Source: Owenia fusiformis (lineage: Eukaryota > Annelida > Polychaeta > Sabellida > Oweniidae). From it: 64,000 nucleotides of DNA. The notes under the pieces were generated by a model. The model had not been told where the DNA came from, ran no database searches, and saw only the letters and a list, made by a program, of their open reading frames with translations. The first letter of the stretch is position 1. Each line of letters starts with the position of its first letter. The DNA lies in NCBI GenBank assembly GCA_903813345.2, contig CAIIXF020000001.1, forward strand, positions 17,937,915 through 18,001,914. Reading direction: 5' to 3'. A program made the translations under genes and the position numbers. Positions 24,521 through 34,160 of the stretch are shown piece by piece.

Positions 24521-26985
24521 GAAAATAAACGCGTATAATCGGTTTTTGATTGCAGATGCCAACATATTATTTGCTCCTGACAAAAATATTATTCTATATT
24601 ATATGGTATTATATGTTGTTCCCTTTAAATAATACACGAATAATATTATTAAATCAAAAATAATTCTTCAAAATACGTATTATATTTTTTTCCGCTATAA
24701 TACAAAAAATAACTGCCTACTATACTGGAAAAAATATTCTCTATGATTCTCTCTTAATGCAACTTATTTTGCAGTATATTAAACATTTTATTCTATATTA
24801 TTTTTACATTTTTACCAAGTGTTAGTGTTTAAAAATGTACATTTTAATCAAAAGGTTTAATTTGGTATATAGTAAATAATTAGAATAGAATGTGACACTT
24901 GCAAATGAATCTCGCAGTTCAGGTACACTTACATCAAACAAATAAATATGTTTAATTTTGAACATATCTATAAAATAAATCTGATGTTATCTTAAATGCA
25001 TTGAAAGTACGCTATGTGTTCAGATTAATTGGAACAATACAGAAAAGTATTTTGACATATAGACTTTTCGCGGCTTTTCTTAAACCTTAAGATATATCAA
25101 ACCTTACATCAGAGGAAATTATAGATTTTGACATACCAAAATATGATATTCATATTTATTATTTCAGATTTGGATTTGTTTTACCATTCTCTATTTTATC
25201 TTGAATTACTTTTGACCCATCGTCTTTTTAGATATTATACTTTGAGGATGCTGAAGAGCGCTCACATGGATAGTTTGTAAATATTGCGAGTAATTTGATC
25301 ACCCTTTCATGACATATTTTTTAGATTTTATAAACTTTTAATGTTTTTAACATTCTATAGACTACTTTAACGATATTTGAATTCTTTTTCAAAACTATTT
25401 ATCCAATTTCCATACGGTCCATGCTGATTATAAACCTTAGGTTTGTTTTTAATGTCATCGTACTTTTAAATAGATTGCATTGATCCATCTCTTGTAACTG
25501 TGATTGTTGTAGAATTCTCTCAAAATATAGTTTATAGAAAATGAGTATTGATATAAATTCAATATAATTCTCTTCAGTTCCATTGTCAAAATGCATTCGG
25601 CGAAACACAGACTCTTTCAAATTTCTCGTACATTCCCTGCTATTTTAGGTAAATGCATTGATTAATTTATACATATTTAATACACGCTGGTATACCTATA
25701 TGCGTTTTCGTATATTCTATTTTTAACTTTGTGTGATCTTGAGATAGAACTTAACTATTGTTTTATAAAAAGTTGACATTTTGTGTTGGATTAATATGGT
25801 TAAGTATGACTTATAGATATGTGCTTTTTCAAATGTTGCCCCGTGTGTTTTATCTGGTCAAACACAAATAATGTATTGGTGAGTAAACTAAGTCTACAGA
25901 AATGCCAGATTACCATGTGTATCGCGACATAAAAGTCGAAGAAATTGTTCTCTGCGATGTCGCTGTCACATTTCTTATTTTAAACAATATTGATGGCTAT
26001 CATTATATTTATAATGTTAAGTGATCTGACAAATAAAAACACTAACTCAGCTCAACATTTCTTAGCACTTGTGGTTTCATAACGCAATGTGCTATGAGGG
26101 ATCGGTCACTTGGAAATTATTTTATTTTAATACAAATAGTTAATTTTATACAATAAGTACAACACTTATAATTAGTTTTAATTGTAACATGCCTTATTGA
26201 ATTTTATTCTGGTTTTATCATTGAATATTTATTAGAAATGTATAATTGATGTCAATACCAGCATTATTGACATTGAAAATATCTCGGTTATCATATAAAC
26301 TTAATGGTTCAAATTACAACGCCGGTCACGTGACAAAATGAAAAACAGAGCAAGATCAAAGCGTATTCCTCTGGTAGTCAATCGCATCAAAACATTAAAA
26401 CCGCTAACTCTATCAAATTAGGCTTGGTGTACGGCTAGCTAAGCTAGAAGTGTCTATGATACGTTGAAGTGACTATGATACGTTGATACGAATAGTTTCT
26501 CTATTGACCGTAAGTCTTTCCAAGACATGCTGATTCATTCGAAAACAAAATGGCGACCGATCTTTTTTCTCGTCTGACCTACTGGAGAACGTTGGATTTT
26601 ATTCTGGTTTTGTACAAAACAAGTTGTGCTTTTCAAACATTATTACCTCAATGGAAATGGCAGTTTATTTGATACCTGGTACCGCATAGTGAACAAATGT
26701 TTCACTCGAAACAGGAGAATATTGAAGTAGTTCGTTTGCGGCCATATTGGGAAGTAGAAAACACGGCTAGTTTTAAGTCCCGCCTTCAAAAGTAGTTCCG
26801 ACCTAAAGCAATCATGAACTATATCTTGCTTTTTAAGTGTATATACACATACTTTTTGCTTTTTCTTCAAACCAATCTACGACATATTCTTATTTGCAAC
26901 TAAATATTAAATAATAAACTCCTAAAGTGTTGTATGTTTTAATATTTCGTTAGAAAAATAGAGAAAAGTAGGATGGGTTTCCTCA
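24521..26985. other. Intergenic region upstream of the Hox gene
   Basis: Starts with an AT-only stretch (24560-24790), followed by unique-looking DNA without a supported gene. The last 700 bases contain several GC-containing motifs, including GTCACGTGAC at 26325-26334 and CAAAATGGCGACC near 26546. Regulatory content is possible but not demonstrated. Confidence 0.4.
26325..26334. promoter_or_regulatory. GTCACGTGAC (CLEAR-type E-box)
   Basis: A perfect palindrome matching the MiT/TFE-family consensus, about 1 kb upstream of the first proposed Hox coding exon. Related TCACGTGA cores occur at 13310, 22689 and 34152. Motif match only. Confidence 0.3.
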
Positions 26986-27200
26986 TTTATTATTACTTAG
27001 TTGTGATTGGACGAGGATTGATGACGCGGTAATTTATTAGGTTTCATTATAGTATCTATGATTGGTTAATGTCAGGTCAAACAGTACATTTTCAGTAATT
27101 CCAATTCCAGCAGCAGTTCTTTAGTTTATGAAAAAAGTTGAGCATTTTCTGAATAACCATACACATGAATGCAGTTTCGTGGATACATATTAAGGAAAAG
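26986..27200 (+). promoter_or_regulatory. Candidate promoter and 5' UTR of the Hox11/13-type gene
   Basis: Two inverted CCAAT boxes (ATTGG at 27006-27010 and 27061-27065) lie 55 bp apart. TTTATTA-type motifs (posterior Hox/Cdx-like) occur nearby (about 26983, 27032, and TTTATTGG at 27294). No TATA box is evident. A possible 5' UTR splice donor, AAAAG|GTACGT, sits at 27200/27201. Transcription start is not determined. Confidence 0.35.
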
Positions 27201-27366
27201 GTACGTTTGTCTTAAAGTTTGATAATTTCTTGATTTCTTGGTTGTGTAGCCTCGTGGGATAAACATAACCCCGTGAACTCTATAATAAACCTCATTTATT
27301 GGCTGATGTGATAGATAGCTTGTGGCTAATGTGACTCATTTAAAGCAATGTTTCTGTAAAGTACGG

Positions 27367-27412
27367 ATGCCTACTACGGAAGCCTCAGAGATCATGGGGC
27401 TAGAGAATCAAG
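27367..27412 (+). CDS. Proposed first coding exon of the Hox gene
   Basis: ATG at 27367 opens 15 codons ([15 protein letters not shown]) ending one base into the next codon at a good donor (CAAG|GTAAAA, 27413). Joined to the acceptor TTTTTCAG|GGGAG (exon start 27746), the frame runs straight into the ATGATG at 27754, adding GEP before MMDS. The intron would be 333 bases. The alternative is that translation starts at 27754 and this stretch is 5' UTR. The in-frame join with consensus sites at both ends favours an exon, but it is short. Confidence 0.5.
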
Positions 27413-30400
27413 GTAAAACTTTTCTTTATTAGATCTATGTGTTTGGATACTCTATGAGGTAATGTTTCTTTCAATGATTCGCATGTTAACTGCAAGGTGC
27501 GGCGTTACAACTCTAGCGATGATTGAACAGCGTAAAGTTGTGTGTATATTTTATTATGGCTAATGTTATCTCTTGTAGGACTACACTGGTCAATAACTTT
27601 ATATTGGCAGATCAAGAGGAGCGGCAATCCTCGAGTACTCTCTATCAGTGTTATTGCTTATCATTATGATCATTATGAGTGGTAATGTTGGGTGGTTTAA
27701 CATTTGCAACAACATTTATCATTTAGTTATGTCCCTGTTTTTCAGGGGAGCCAATGATGGATTCCACAACCAGTATCCTAGCTCGAACGGGACTCCAGTA
27801 TTCTGCTAGTTCAGTCACAGCCGCGGGATTAGCGGCGGGGCAGGCTCAGGACACACGAAGGACTTTGTTAGCCGCTGGGGCGGCTCAGAACGGGTGGCCA
27901 GGTGCGGGGGCATACAGTGCATCAGAAAGTTCCGCTCACACACCCTGCAACTTCCCACCGTATAGTAATCTAACGGCCTCAGCCAGTGCGAATGCACACA
28001 AAGCTAGCTCCTACCCAGGAGTTCCAAGTAGCATGGACTTGATGACCAACTGCCAACAAATGCAGCTAAATACCCTGAACTCTCTTCCCCCGCGTACATT
28101 TCCCTTCTATGGAGATATGTATCAACCTGGTCACGCAGTAATGGGCGGTGGGGGTATTTTCTCAGACCTCGCCCAGACCATGCCCGCCTTACCACGTTTC
28201 GACGACAGTGGAGCCTACCTAAACGATACATCAAACACAAGCAATGGTACGTATGCTATACATCATGGTGGTCAATACCCATAAAAAGTATCAATTTACT
28301 CAACAGCACGGTTGATATTACACTAGCACATTTTTTGTAGTAGAAGTGATGGTTATTTTGACGTATTCACACTAGAGTAATTTCCTTTCCATAAAATCTC
28401 TATAAAGTTGGGGCATCACAGAGATAATTCGGTTAACGATATATTTGGAAGAAATAAAAATGATTTATGCCTTAAATGATTGACACTTTGTTGTGTCATA
28501 GAAACTTTGTCTAAAAGATGGCGTGATATTAATTAAAGGTTGTTGTGTCATATTATAACATTCATCAATTATAATGATTGTTCCTTTTTGACGTTTATTA
28601 TCTAGAAGTGATAGACCTAAATCTTTCTGATACCCATGACAGCTCTTTGAGTAATTAAGCCTTTACACTTGACCAACCCTGTTATAATTTCAACTAATGC
28701 CTAATCGAATTCTCTGCCATTACCAGTGCAGTTGCCCCGCTAAATGACAATATGTTCAGTTACTTGCACTAGAATTGGCCTTTGTGGTAAAACACATTAT
28801 CATCAGTGGATTAAGAGATAACAATAATGCAGATCGTTCTCTCAATTCAATGCCTGGTAATTTGCATCATCTCCTTCTCCAGATGACCGTCCATTAAGAC
28901 TTGTCTTAATTGGTTTAGAGATGTGATACATCTCTCAAAATCACATTTCTGTCAAATAAGTGATTCCAGTATTTCCTAAAATCAATTTAGAACTGTAAAC
29001 ACGAAGTAAGAAAATGTTAGACCAAACAGTTTGGTGAAGGATTCTGAATGCGAAATGTACTTGTTGTAGATCTTTCAATTCATTTTAATCAGCAAAAATT
29101 TAAGGAATCAAATCTGTTTATAATCAAAGGGCTAAGCCGAATAATCTTCGATCATTCACATCTTTTCACAATCAGAAATTTTTATCTCTTTCCAAAGATG
29201 TTCAATGGTTAGATAAGTTTATAATACTGTGGAATCCTCAAAACTAGTATATTTTCAAAATCGGAAACTTTCAACTCCATTTGTGTTATAATCATTTCAA
29301 ACGTAAGATAAAAAAGCATTTATGCAGAAAAATACTTATGATCTACATATACTATAATGAAATCAACACAAAAATACTAAACACATAATGTACGCATATG
29401 AGGCAGTTAAAGTGAAATGAATCTATTCATATAGGATGAATCTCCAATATAATGTGTCTGTTTAATCGTGTAAAGTATTTTCACATTGTACAGCTACACT
29501 GATCAGTTTAATATGCTTTGATGTTGAGTTCCATAAATAATTAAGTTAAATCATCTTTCTCGATTGTTTCATACTGTTAAAACAATGTATTCCATCAGTA
29601 TTGATCAAGTTGGATTGTTTATACTGACTAGATAAATCTGAAATGTTATCGTGTTAGTTATATGTTTGGGATGGTCAATGTCTTCATTAAAACGGCTCTT
29701 TGTCTTTCCTGTGACTAATCACACTTAATAAAGGTAATACTAAATAGATGGAATAGATGCTTAATAGGTTCTTGTAAGACAAGAACATATGAGTCCAAAG
29801 CACACCAGGCTTGCGAATTTGCCTTATCTATGTGATACAACATAAAATACGCAAATGGAAAATCTGAGAATATAAGATATTCCAAAGGTAAACACACACA
29901 CAAGGAAAACATAAACACAATGTATAGTTCAATTTTTGGGTTTATAGGCTTTGGTGACTTCATTGCTCATAAAAATGATATGAATATTTTGGTCTCTGAT
30001 TTACTGAGCTGTGGAGAATGGCATGCACTTCATCCAAGCGACTGTCACCTCCCACCTGCCCAAAGGCAGTAGAGGGGTCATATTCTCCCTTGAGAGACTT
30101 CATGCTTACACTTCAGTTGCCATGACGATGTGATCAATTACCCCAATAATCTAATGACCACACTATAAGATTATAGGTTATCCTTTGTTTGAAAAACCTT
30201 CAAATGATCGTCTTGTTCATCTTTGTTTATTTCTTTTGGACTGCGATTAAAGATATTGTCAAATAGTATATCACTAGTTATTAATATTAAAGATTAAACA
30301 AACGTGAGAAAAATAAACAACTGTCGACGTAAATCAGTATTGTTAGTAATTATACCATTTTCCCTGTAAAATAACCGGTTGGTTGAGAGCCAGTGGGCAA

Positions 30401-33151
30401 CGGCTGTGCGTACTTTGACAAATCAGAAAAAGCTATAACTTCACTGAAGGAGTTGTATTCTATGATTTATCGGTTTGCACCCATTTGGCATCAGATCCAT
30501 GTGTTCAGGTCTATAATTATCAGAGGATAGTTCTCAACAATTACTATGCCTTTGATCTCAGTCATAAGCTGAAAATACTACGCGGCCGTTTCATAAAAAC
30601 AATGGTCAAAGTCCAGCTCACTCGGAAGTAATATCATTGCATTGCTCATTTGTAATATCCTTTCTTGAATGAGAGCAGATTGGAAGTAATTGCAGTTGAT
30701 AACATGCATAGAACGCATCAGTTCTCAAATCAGGATGTGTACATTCATTCATTCCCTGTGTCAGACTTTTCTCTACACAATATGCGTCAGATTTCCAGTT
30801 TTAATATGACTATTCTTTTATTTATTACTGTTTAATAGTTTACTTTTTACATGTTAAAAACATACAGAAAATAGAATCAATGTTTTGAGGGACAATAATC
30901 AATTTTCAGCCCCAAACGCCCAACATTCTATAATAGAATCTAATTGATTCGAGAGTACTCTGAAATAAATCATAAATTACATTCATTGAGAACGGTACAC
31001 AGGTTGCTGTTACGTAGATCTATTATGAACAGCCATCAAATAGCAATTCTAAACGCCGTGTTACCGCATGTATGTCTGAAATATGATTTAAAATGATCCT
31101 GAATACGTTTTCCAAGTGGCATTACGTTGGTTATGTGATGATAATGTACAATATAGTAGGTTTTGGAGCATATGCCATATGTGTCAAGTCATTTAGGATG
31201 ATCTATAGAATATGAAATATGGGAAAGAGATGTCAACTGAACACGTTGAACGTAAGCAGTTGGAGTTGCTGGTTCCAATTTTACCGCCACGTGTTCATCT
31301 CGTCAGGCCCGTAGCCAGGGGGGGAGGGGGTTCGATAGGTTCGAGCGACCCCCCCCCCCCCGGCCAAACATTCTTTTAAAATCAGCCAGTTTTTCACCAT
31401 TCTGTGCACATTTTAAGTGATTTGGCCATTTTTGGACCAAGATTGTCAAAAGTGAACCCCCCCTGGAATTTTCCAAAAAGTGAACCCCCACTTGACAAAT
31501 CTTGGCTACGGGCCTGCTCGTTGTCAATATTGCATACTGTATAGATACACCTTCTGCAATTAGGATATACCAACGACATTCCTTGACACAATTAATGAAA
31601 TACTTATTGATGTTAAGTTGAATTAGTTTGATTTTGTCAATGGCCATTTTGCCCTGTTCACATCTTTCACTAATCCGGTTGATGTCAAACAAATGAGCAC
31701 TTCGTGTAAACTTTTTGATTTGTTCCTCGTGGTCTGCATCATTCAAAGGATTTGTTATGGATGGTTTTGACTAGTACATTTTGAGAAGTAAATCATAAGC
31801 AAAGGATGCATGTTATAATTCAGTGTTTTATGACTGGCTATTATAGGAACTCCATTTGCTTTATATTGGGATTTGTCATGGTTCTGTCAAATATCTTACC
31901 TGTCACATTTTACAAATGCCCATTGTCTTACATGCTTAAGTATCTTTTTATAACAAAATTCACCTAGAGTTTCACATCAAGTGAAACATATAAATATCAT
32001 AGATCATTTTGACAATGTATCTTGAGTTTTACTTCAGGTGAAACATAGATACCATAAATCATTTTTGTTACTATTCATGGCAAGTTTGTTCATCTCTATG
32101 TGTCCTCTGTGCGAATGCTTTTACGAGTAAAATGTCACATACTTGTATACTCACGTTGTTCCCAACAAACCCACCCATTGAATAAACCCGCTATATTTCC
32201 ATAAGTCATATGAGAATAAGCATATGAATTACATGTTATTGCTGTCAAGGTATTTTACCGTTTTATTTGTTCAACTGCTAATTGTTTTATCTATGGTTTT
32301 CAGTTGGCAATTATTGTCATTCCCTAAAGCTACATAGTATATATTGCGTAGGTTTGTTACCACGGTGACCTGAGACTACTTTTTTAATTTTTAGGGTTCG
32401 ACAATTCTCTCAGTATTGAAAACACTGATATGGCCACGCCAAAATTATATGATGTGTGTTGTATTTTAATGAATATCACTTAGAAATTAGAGCTTCCATT
32501 CATGTTTTTGTGCAATGTCTCCTTGCAGAGCCCAGACAACGGAAGAAACGCAAGCCCTATACAAGGTACCAACTGATGGTATTAGAGAATGAGTTCATGA
32601 ACAGTAGTTTCCTAACGCGCCAGAGCAGGTGGGAAATAGCCTGCAAGCTTCAACTAACAGAGCGCCAGGTGAAAGTGTGGTACCAAAACAGGAGGATGAA
32701 ACGCAAAAAATTAAACGAACGAGCCAAGTCACTGACAGGCTCATCGCACGTGGGAGATACAGGGAACCCCTCAGGAGTGTTATCAGCATGACCAGTAAGA
32801 TAGAGTCCCGCCACACCATGCTTAGCATGTCTCACTCTTGCTAACTACGTGTATTTATAGATACTTCATCCATTTTCAGAACCACGCCAAAGAAAAAAGC
32901 GAAAACCATACACCCGGTATCAGACAATGGTATTAGAAAATGAATTTCTGAACAATAGTTATATCACAAGGCAGAAGCGTTGGGAAATATCGTGCAAACT
33001 GCATCTGAGTGAGAGACAGGTGAAGGTCTGGTTCCAAAACCGACGCATGAAGAGAAAGAAAATGAATGACAGAGTAAAAATGCTCGTCAAAGATGAGACA
33101 ATAAATGGCGTTGGAATGAGCCATGTTGAACCAAGTCACATGCAAGTGTGA
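27367..33151 (+). CDS. Posterior Hox protein (Hox11/13 type) with two alternative homeobox exons
   Basis: This is a homeodomain transcription factor of the ambulacrarian Hox11/13 group, expected to pattern posterior body regions by binding DNA in the nucleus. Proposed coding exons are 27367-27412, 27746-28246, and then either 32529-32791 (form A, 269 residues in total) or 32880-33151 (form B, 272 residues). All junctions have GT/AG borders and phase 1, and both last exons restore Glu-Pro-Arg-Gln at the junction. The N-terminal half is Ala/Ser/Thr-rich and has no YPWM hexapeptide, as usual in posterior Hox proteins. The two homeodomains share 49 of 60 residues and both keep W48, Q50, N51 and R53. 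Paralogue assignment (11/13b or c) is not secure. It could instead be read as a partial gene duplication in which only the homeobox exon was copied. No other Hox gene lies in the window. Confidence 0.85.
27746..28246 (+). CDS. Main 5' coding exon of the Hox gene (N-terminal region)
   Basis: Preceded by a pyrimidine-rich acceptor (CCCTGTTTTTCAG) and ended by the donor AATG|GTACGT at 28247. It encodes an Ala/Ser/Gly/Thr-rich segment with Tyr/Pro motifs ([17 protein letters not shown]) and a C-terminal Asn/Ser/Thr stretch (NDTSNTSN). It ends in phase 1. GC content is clearly above the surroundings. It contains no hexapeptide for PBC cofactors. Reading through the donor would stop at 28284. Confidence 0.85.
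28247..32528 (+). other. Large intron of the Hox gene
   Basis: A 4282-bp intron (4633 bp if the second homeobox exon is used), bounded by GTACGT and CCTTGCAG. Position is typical for Hox genes: one intron between the N-terminal exon and the homeobox exon. It contains a small transposon at 31304-31516 and otherwise AT-rich DNA. A reverse frame at 31303-31746 crosses the transposon and is not real. Confidence 0.8.
31304..31516. mobile_element. Small TIR element (CAGGCCCGTAGCCAG family) in the Hox intron
   Basis: The left end CAGGCCCGTAGCCAG is mirrored by CTTGGCTACGGGCCTG at the right end (one mismatch). The element is 213 bp and flanked by the 5-bp duplication CTCGT on both sides. It carries G- and C-runs and no coding capacity. 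A related, more degraded copy is at 54196-54318. Confidence 0.85.
32529..32791 (+). CDS. Homeobox exon A (first alternative homeodomain)
   Basis: The acceptor TCTCCTTGCAG ends at 32528. With the phase-1 G of the previous exon, the frame reads [15 protein letters not shown] and then a full 60-residue homeodomain. It carries [20 protein letters not shown], a recognition helix with W48-Y49-Q50-N51, RRMKRKK and a 24-residue tail ending GVLSA before TGA (32789-32791). Tyr replaces the near-invariant Phe at position 49. No polyadenylation signal lies between this stop and the next homeobox. CCA|GTAAGA follows the stop by three bases and could act as a donor to 32880. The frame is intact with no frameshift, so it appears to be under coding constraint. 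Confidence 0.8.
32795..32879 (+). other. Short spacer or intron between the two homeobox exons
   Basis: 85 bases from GTAAGA (32795) to TTTTCAG (ending 32879). It can be the 3' part of the large intron (form B) or a mini-intron in the 3' UTR of form A. No AATAAA in it. Confidence 0.5.
32880..33151 (+). CDS. Homeobox exon B (second alternative homeodomain)
   Basis: The acceptor CATCCATTTTCAG ends at 32879. Joined in phase 1 to the exon ending at 28246, the frame reads [15 protein letters not shown]. The homeodomain continues with [39 protein letters not shown] and MKRKKMN. The tail [20 protein letters not shown] and further residues end at TGA 33149-33151. This is the canonical ambulacrarian Hox11/13b/c-like homeodomain, with F49 intact, and likely the ancestral exon. 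An AATAAA (33100-33105) lies inside its coding part. Confidence 0.88.
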
Positions 33152-33982
33152 TCACGCATCAGCAGCGGGATTGTATATAAAAAGAGTCATACAAACGTGG
33201 GTGTGTACTGAATGATGGATGTGGATGAAATTAAGTGTTGATGGACTAGTATTTATAAAATACAATGTTGCAGTTGGAACCCCAACTGAGGAGGCTTTCA
33301 GGGAAGATAGTATTATTTGCCTCAACTTAAGGCGTTCACCAACTAACCATCGCTTCTGATGTTTAGAGTGTATATATTATAACATCATTTGCGAACCTCG
33401 GAGTCATTGAATTAAGCGGCAAGAAGCCGAGCATGGCTGGTGTACGCCATGGTATCACCACGTTGTACTTCCTTTATAGTAATAGATCGTTTAGGTGTAG
33501 AGTCGATATCTGTATAGTAAATATTAATATATTCTATGATTAACAAGTATATGTAGAAAAAAGCATTGTTTCGTGTGGTCAACCTATGTATTCTAAAGAC
33601 TATGTTCTCCTTGTAAATCACCATTAACATTTTCATTTGTATATAGATCATTATGAATAACATTTTTAAATGTCAAACCACTGCGAAACAGATCTGATTG
33701 TAAATCAGAAAGATATTTATTTGAAAAGTTCCAACAAGTTGTATGGTATTATGAATATGTGTGCTTTATCGTAGTTTAAATGCTAAATTACGGACGAGTT
33801 AATTGCGGGTTAAATATATTATGATATGTTTCATTGTGGGAGTTTACATAAAATCCTCATTTAGTAAACATAAACACCGCCATGGAATATAGAATATACG
33901 CTGATTAATCATTGGGTTGATTTTTATAACTGATCCTAAAGGGATATACATCTCTCGTAAAGTCTACCAGGACTGTAATAAA
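33152..33982 (+). other. Probable 3' UTR of the Hox gene
   Basis: The first canonical AATAAA after the exon B stop is at 33977-33982, giving a 3' UTR of about 0.85 kb. Another AATAAA lies at 34104-34109. A reverse frame at 33412-33663 is unsupported. Confidence 0.4.
33977..33982 (+). terminator. Candidate polyadenylation signal
   Basis: AATAAA, the first such hexamer downstream of the exon B stop codon. An alternative signal lies at 34104-34109. Confidence 0.35.
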
Positions 33983-34150
33983 ATTCATATTAATTTAATT
34001 GGAGGTCTCAATTTATGATGACCTTCACAACACATCAACAAGACAAATTTGCTGAAACTTATGGTGAAGTTCAACTTTATAAAAAAGCACTGAAAACTTA
34101 CAGAATAAATATATGACTGAAACACCCCTAGGGGTAAATTTGATGGTGCC

Positions 34151-34160
34151 GTCACGTGAT
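34151..34160. promoter_or_regulatory. GTCACGTGAT E-box downstream of the Hox gene
   Basis: Contains TCACGTGA, one of four such cores in the window (13310, 22689, 26326, 34152). Motif match only. Confidence 0.2.

Noticed and set aside
31303-31746. 147-codon reverse frame in the Hox intron
   Set aside because: It crosses the borders of a small transposon and shows no domain.
32395-32482. Possible cassette exon just before homeobox exon A (acceptor TTTTTAG at 32394, open for about 29 codons)
   Set aside because: No donor restores phase 1 without creating a stop at the junction with either homeobox exon.
32595-33145. Reverse-strand and other-frame open frames over the homeobox exons
   Set aside because: Shadows of the conserved homeobox coding strand.
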